64,000 nucleotides of DNA from Ophiodon elongatus (Eukaryota; Chordata; Actinopteri; Perciformes; Hexagrammidae), in assembly GCA_016806645.1 (NCBI GenBank), contig JACSYO010002062.1:3055501-3119500 (forward strand), written 5' to 3'. Shown here one piece after another: positions 59,359 to 64,000 of this stretch (position 1 is its first letter; every line of letters begins with the position of its first letter). The notes beneath the pieces are model-generated. The model was not told the DNA's origin, made no database searches, and saw only the letters and a program-made list of their open reading frames with translations. The position numbers were made by a program, and so were the translations under genes.

Positions 59359-62300
59359 TTAAAGGTGTGTGGTGCTTTGAGTCTTTTCAGAAGTACTGTC
59401 TGTCTGCACACTTGACGCGGCCTCGTCGGCTAAAGCGCGTCGGAATGTGTCTCTGAGACTTGTCTCTCCCTCCGCGGCGAGCGTGTCGGCGTCTTCCGGC
59501 TCGCTGTCCTCTTCGGCGCCATCGCCGCTGCATTCGGACTCGTCACTGTCGCTCCCACAGGAGCTCGACGTCTCGTCTTCAGAGTCGGAGTAAACCTCAG
59601 CCCCGTGGAAGATGTAGTGATTCGGGGCCTGGAACAGGTACTGGCCCGCTGTTGGGAAACAATACAAACGCTTTACAGAGCTGAAAATCAATATCTGGAG
59701 AAGATTTAAAAGAATTTATAATTGTTGGGATTGACATGAATTTTCCGGCTGCATGAAGAAGAAAAAAAAAATCCAATTAATGGGATGAATGGTTAGCAAC
59801 TGTGTTTTAACTCACCGCCGTCTCACTTTCAAATATATAATATAGTTATGTCTAAAATAAAAATATATACACACACTTGTTAATTATAGTAAAGTGTTTG
59901 CTCTACCATAGTCTAAAGCTTACTCTCAAGGCGTTTGCTGATTGGACTTCTGTTGATTCGACTCATCCAGCATCGTCTACGAAGTTCAAGGTTGGAGGTT
60001 GGGCTCTTTACTTCGGCGGCCTCCTCTTTTGGTGTTGCGTCTTCTGCTGGCACCTCTGAAGGCTCGGCCGTCTCTTCACTGGGACACTGAGCGTTTGGAC
60101 AAGGCTCTGGAGGTGGAACATCATTACCAGCAGTGTCTGTGACATTCAGACTCTCCGTCTCCTCCGAAGGCGTAGTTACAGAGTCCGTACTGTGCCGCCG
60201 CTGCTCCTCCTGCTGCTCCTCCTCCTCCTCCTCTTGCTCTTGCTGCTGCTCCTGCTCTTCTTGCTCTTCTTGTTCTCCTTGTTCTTCTTGCTCTTCTTGC
60301 TCTTCTTGCTCTTCTTGCTCTTCTTGCTCTTCTTGCTCTTCTTGCTCTTCTTCCTCCTCCCCTTCCTCCTCCTGAGCCGCATCAATGGCAGGCAAGGCCT
60401 CACTCTGTGGCGGTTCCGGTAGCCGAGGGGGTTTCTCCGTGGTTTCAGTGAGTCTTACAATGTTGTAGCAGAGCTGCTCAAAGTCTCCGCTCAACCGATG
60501 GCAGAGCTCGTTGACAATGACGTCACAGTCGCCAAGTAGCTCCACGTCAAAGTTGAGGTGAGGCAGCTGCTCCCTATTGATCAGGACCTGAGGCACTTCA
60601 TGTGGAATGGAGTCTGAATGGGATGAAGAGGGGGGCGGGGGCGAAGGTTATGTATTGTTTGTTTGGGGTTAATGCAAGCACAGTAGACGCATATTGGTTA
60701 TTGCGTAAATCTTACAGAAAAACATCCATCCATTCATCTGACAAACTTACTTGGGATGAGGGCAACTGGTCGGACTTTAAGTGAAGAGCCGATGACGATC
60801 AAGAGGTCCACCTCATCTTTATCCTGTTTCATGGCTCTGTGGAACATTTCTGGAAGATTCTCTCCGAAGAAGACGATGTCAGGTTTCATGATTGCCAGGG
60901 GAATATCTGGACAACGTGGACAACGAGGGACAACCTACAGAATGATTTCACGTTATTAGCATTATAACTAAATACTGTTTTAACAAAAAGAGTGCCATGA
61001 CAAGTTTCAACACGATACCCTGTACCGATCCAATACCGGTGTTTAATTAATAAGCTGAATGCCTCACTGTGAGGAAGTGACTGGGATCAGTCTTTTAATT
61101 TCTAAGGCAACGTCAATCAATCTGATATCTCTCCGACATTCCAAAAAGTTTTGTTTTTCTAATTTGAATAACTTTAACGAACCCGCTACAGGCATTATTT
61201 GCAGTAGGTGAATGAGAATGGACAGACTGCTTGAGACAACACCACCGCTACGTAAACGGTCTACAGAATTGACTGGAAAGTAGTCTCGACCATACTGACG
61301 ACACTAATATAGAGTTACACCATGTTGTAGTTACGCAAGTAACAAAGTCCTATAAAACACTACTGACGTGATTCCCAAAAGTTGTTTTTTATGATAGGCA
61401 TACAGCTTAATGAGCATCAATTTTTGTTTTCTCCCCATTAAAAGTCTGCCCATGTCCAACCTATATCTTGTTTAGCCTTGCCAAAGTCAGGTGTTTTTTT
61501 TTTTTTTTTTTAGTTCTTGAGTAAAACTCAAAGACCCCTTTGACTGCAGAGAAATGCAGATGGAGCTCATAACAGTAACAATTTCTACCTTCGAGCAAAT
61601 AATGCAACGCAATGCAGCAATTAATGATGGTTATTTGTTACACCTGTTCGACAAGTCAAAATGTCTGCGGTGAAAAGGGATCCATTTATCTTTAGTTTCC
61701 CTCCAGACGGCTCCTCCTGGTTTGCTCCAGCTTTGGATCGAGTTCTGACACCAAGTGTACAGGAGCTCTTACACCGAAAATGTATTCACCTCAGCTTCCT
61801 TGGGTCCTGCAAGAGTCTACACTGGAAGATGCTTGTTTCATGGAATAACCATGAAATAATATATGATGCAAGTTGTGCATTTTCATTTACATTGTTGCAG
61901 GTTTTGCTTAATACGTAGTGCATCCGATAGTGTGTGTGAATGTGTTACCTTGGAAGAGTTTGTAATGAATAAATACCTGGTTAAAGATGTCTTCCCTTAT
62001 AGCTTCACAACCCATTGTGTGTTTACAGACGAGACAGGAAGCAGTTGCAAACGACCCTGAAATAAAAATGAATGATGACTTTCACAGTCCCCAAATATAT
62101 ATATAAAAAATAAGCAAGATCCATCTACCGGCTGTATCACTCACCGTGACACTGGATAATCCGCTTAACTCCAGACACTTGTTCTAATGTATCAATGTTC
62201 TGTGTGTAATTGCGGAGCAGCTTCCCCTGCTTATCCAGCATAGATATGAATTTGTGACAGGGTGAAGGCTGGAACTGGCCAGGGTAGATCTCCTGCAACA

Positions 62301-63898
62301 AAGAGGACGCATTCAACTCGTGTGGACTGACTCCAAGGCTTGATCTGATCATGAATATCGTCTCTGCACCCTCCAGCAGAGGGAACTTAGAACTTCTTTT
62401 AAATCTTTGTTATCGTCTCACAAGCTGGATCTTTTAACATCAAATTAATACAAAGGCATTCCAATAGCCAAAGGAAAGGTTCAGCCTCATGACTGCAGGG
62501 GACTGAGTTCAATGAAGCCTCAAATATATCTCTGCAGAGAATGTTTTGAATCCACTTTAAAAAAAAAAAAAAAAAAAAAACACAAAATAAACATCAAAGA
62601 CATTTTCTGCACACACGGGTCTTAGGTTCTATATTAGATACAAGTATCTCCTCTATATGCTCAAGGGTAAACAATTCATCATATTAATACTATGCGTGTC
62701 AAATACAAAAATGGAAGCAAAGGGATACAATGGAAAAGATATGATGCGCACTCCAAAGTGTAGATCACTTCGCAGTAATTTCTCCTTGCTCGTCTTCTCT
62801 GTGTGACCAGAGCCATGCACAATAACACGGTTACGCAGATCCAAGTGTGCAGACGCGTCTGTATCCGTGCATGTTATCATCAAACCTCGCAAAGTGTTAC
62901 GTTACCCTGGATGTTTAGTTTTGAACACATCATTTAAACAAAGTATATTACCTTATTACATCATACATCCGGGTCTTAGTTGGCGTGCGATTCAAAACGG
63001 TTATTTATTTTTTTTACATCGTGATCAAATTTGATTTGAAGTGGACACAATAAACAAACCTTAGCAAACTTGAAAAAGGGTCTTGGGTCCCGTCTGAAGT
63101 ATTCAATGTCGAACATAGCTTGAGGGTCTGGAAGATCAGGAAAATCGACAGCAAGCCGTGCATAAATTCCATCTCTGGAGCGAAAATCTGGTATTCCACA
63201 TGAAACTGACACCTAAAAAACAAAAACAAAAAACACAAAAAAATACAGGCATACTGACTTAATAGCATCAACACTGGTACTATGTACTCAGACACATAGT
63301 AATTCAACCAGTACCACCATTTAATAGTACTGTAAATGCGTACCCCAGCACCAGTCAGCACAAGGATCCGTTTACTTTCATGGAGTAGCCTGACCACATC
63401 TTCTAAGGTGTTAATATCCTTCCGCTTCTTTCTTTTGGGAGGCTCCGAGATGTTGATGATAATCTGCCACAACGTCATGTCGTCTAGATCCGGTGGGAGC
63501 ACGGTCTCGGGCAGCAGCTCCCTCAGAATGGTCCTGGGATCCGTCTCCCTGATGTGCTGCTGGATGAAGCTGTAGGAGCCTGGCCGAGAACGCAACAAGT
63601 CAGTACGACTTGTTTTCTACAGTGAGGTTCACACGCTGGGCCACCGCATGCAATTAGAAGATGGCGTGAACTACTTTCTTCCCACTAAATACATGAAATC
63701 GGAGGAGCGATAAAAGCAGCTTCAGGCAGAGTTTTTTTTTTTTTTTTGCCAAATGTAGTTGGCTAACGGAGTCACCTATTTGCGGTTGAGGGGTCCAGTC
63801 ACTGGAGCTCGCGTGCGAGGACCTGTCGTCGTCCTCGTTGAGGTGGTCCGGCGACACCGGCAGGCCGTTGGAGGGAAGCTCGTCACTACCGGGGAGAT
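59359..63898 (-). CDS. sirt1: sirt1, NAD+-dependent protein deacetylase; 5' exon off the right edge
   Basis: Family role: nuclear class III deacetylase acting on histones, p53, FOXO and PGC-1alpha. Exons in the window: 63776-63898, 63344-63579, 63060-63212, 62145-62292, 61977-62056, 60751-60934, 59924-60613, 59359-59648; phases agree. The first visible exon encodes SSHASSSDWTPQPQIG. Then come DPRTILRELLPETVLPPDLD and the basic signal PPKRKKRKD. The Rossmann NAD site is LTGAGVSVSCGIPDFRS; NYTQNIDTLE leads to the catalytic His of IIQCHGSF. Zinc cysteines are in ASCLVCKH and PRCPRC, and GSSLKVRPVALIP follows. The C-terminal conserved segment QYLFQAPNHYIFHGAEVYSD lies in the last exon. An unusually long Glu/Gln repeat separates it from the core. 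The third visible exon uses a weak GTTTGT donor. Secure; the N-terminus and promoter are outside the window. Confidence 0.96.
60205..60375 (-). repeat. Glu/Gln-encoding tandem repeat in sirt1
   Basis: TTGCTCTTC units on the plus strand encode EEQ repeats on the minus strand, with flanking polyglutamate. The sirt1 frame is open throughout. Confidence 0.93.
60935..61976 (-). other. sirt1 intron of 1.0 kb
   Basis: Between the exon ending in FNQ and the exon beginning VVPRC. No exon seen. CTGTACCGATCCAATACCGG at about 61020-61040 resembles a fish interspersed repeat fragment, and a T-run lies at 61495-61512. Confidence 0.5.
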
Positions 63899-64000
63899 CT
63901 GAGTAGAGACGTTTGTCAAATTAATACATTAAAACTAGAGGCAAGTGGCGCCCATCACTAATAATCACATCTCATTTACAACCAATATCCAGGGTAACAA

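Overview
This window is nuclear DNA from a ray-finned fish, most likely a percomorph teleost. The evidence is eight intron-containing vertebrate genes with close similarity to known families, compact introns, abundant CA/TA microsatellites and fragments of typical teleost interspersed repeats. There is no bacterial, viral or organellar gene content, no CRISPR array and no autonomous transposase. I worked out exon structures by following splice sites and reading frame. Across every gene whose CDS is complete, the summed exon lengths are a multiple of three and exon phases agree at each junction.

Layout, left to right. 41-5347 (-): 5' part of inpp5f (Sac2 phosphoinositide phosphatase), running off the left edge. 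7708-11865 (-): bag3 (WW and BAG domain co-chaperone), with a perfect heat-shock element about 90 bp upstream of its start codon. 13968-19471 (+): tial1 (TIAR, three RRMs and a glutamine-rich tail), divergent from bag3. 22949-28466 (-): pkd2l1 (polycystin-2-like channel), convergent with tial1. 31150-31581 (-): single-exon atoh7 (retinal bHLH factor), flanked on both sides by several kb of gene-free sequence that looks rich in regulatory DNA. 36490-51368 (-): mypn (myopalladin, five Ig domains, sarcomere). 55076-57402 (-): cacul1 (cullin-domain CDK2 partner). 59359-63898 (-): sirt1 (NAD+-dependent deacetylase), whose first exon lies beyond the right edge.

The gene order joins neighbourhoods that, from general knowledge, are separate on human chromosome 10: INPP5F-BAG3-TIAL1 and CACUL1 at 10q26, PKD2L1 at 10q24, and ATOH7-MYPN-SIRT1 at 10q21. 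The genes do not form one pathway. The closest functional link is bag3 and mypn, both at the striated-muscle Z-disc.

I found no wholly new molecular system. The points most worth checking are: a possible 6-nt microexon in tial1 with strong splice sites and an upstream TGC motif; a GC-AG intron and an in-frame alternative acceptor in the same gene; a pair of near-identical inverted repeats about 140 bp long, 4.9 kb apart, each beside a CA/GT tract and a splice site; a GATTA/E-box cluster upstream of atoh7 that may be a retinal enhancer; and coding-repeat expansions in tial1, bag3, mypn and sirt1.
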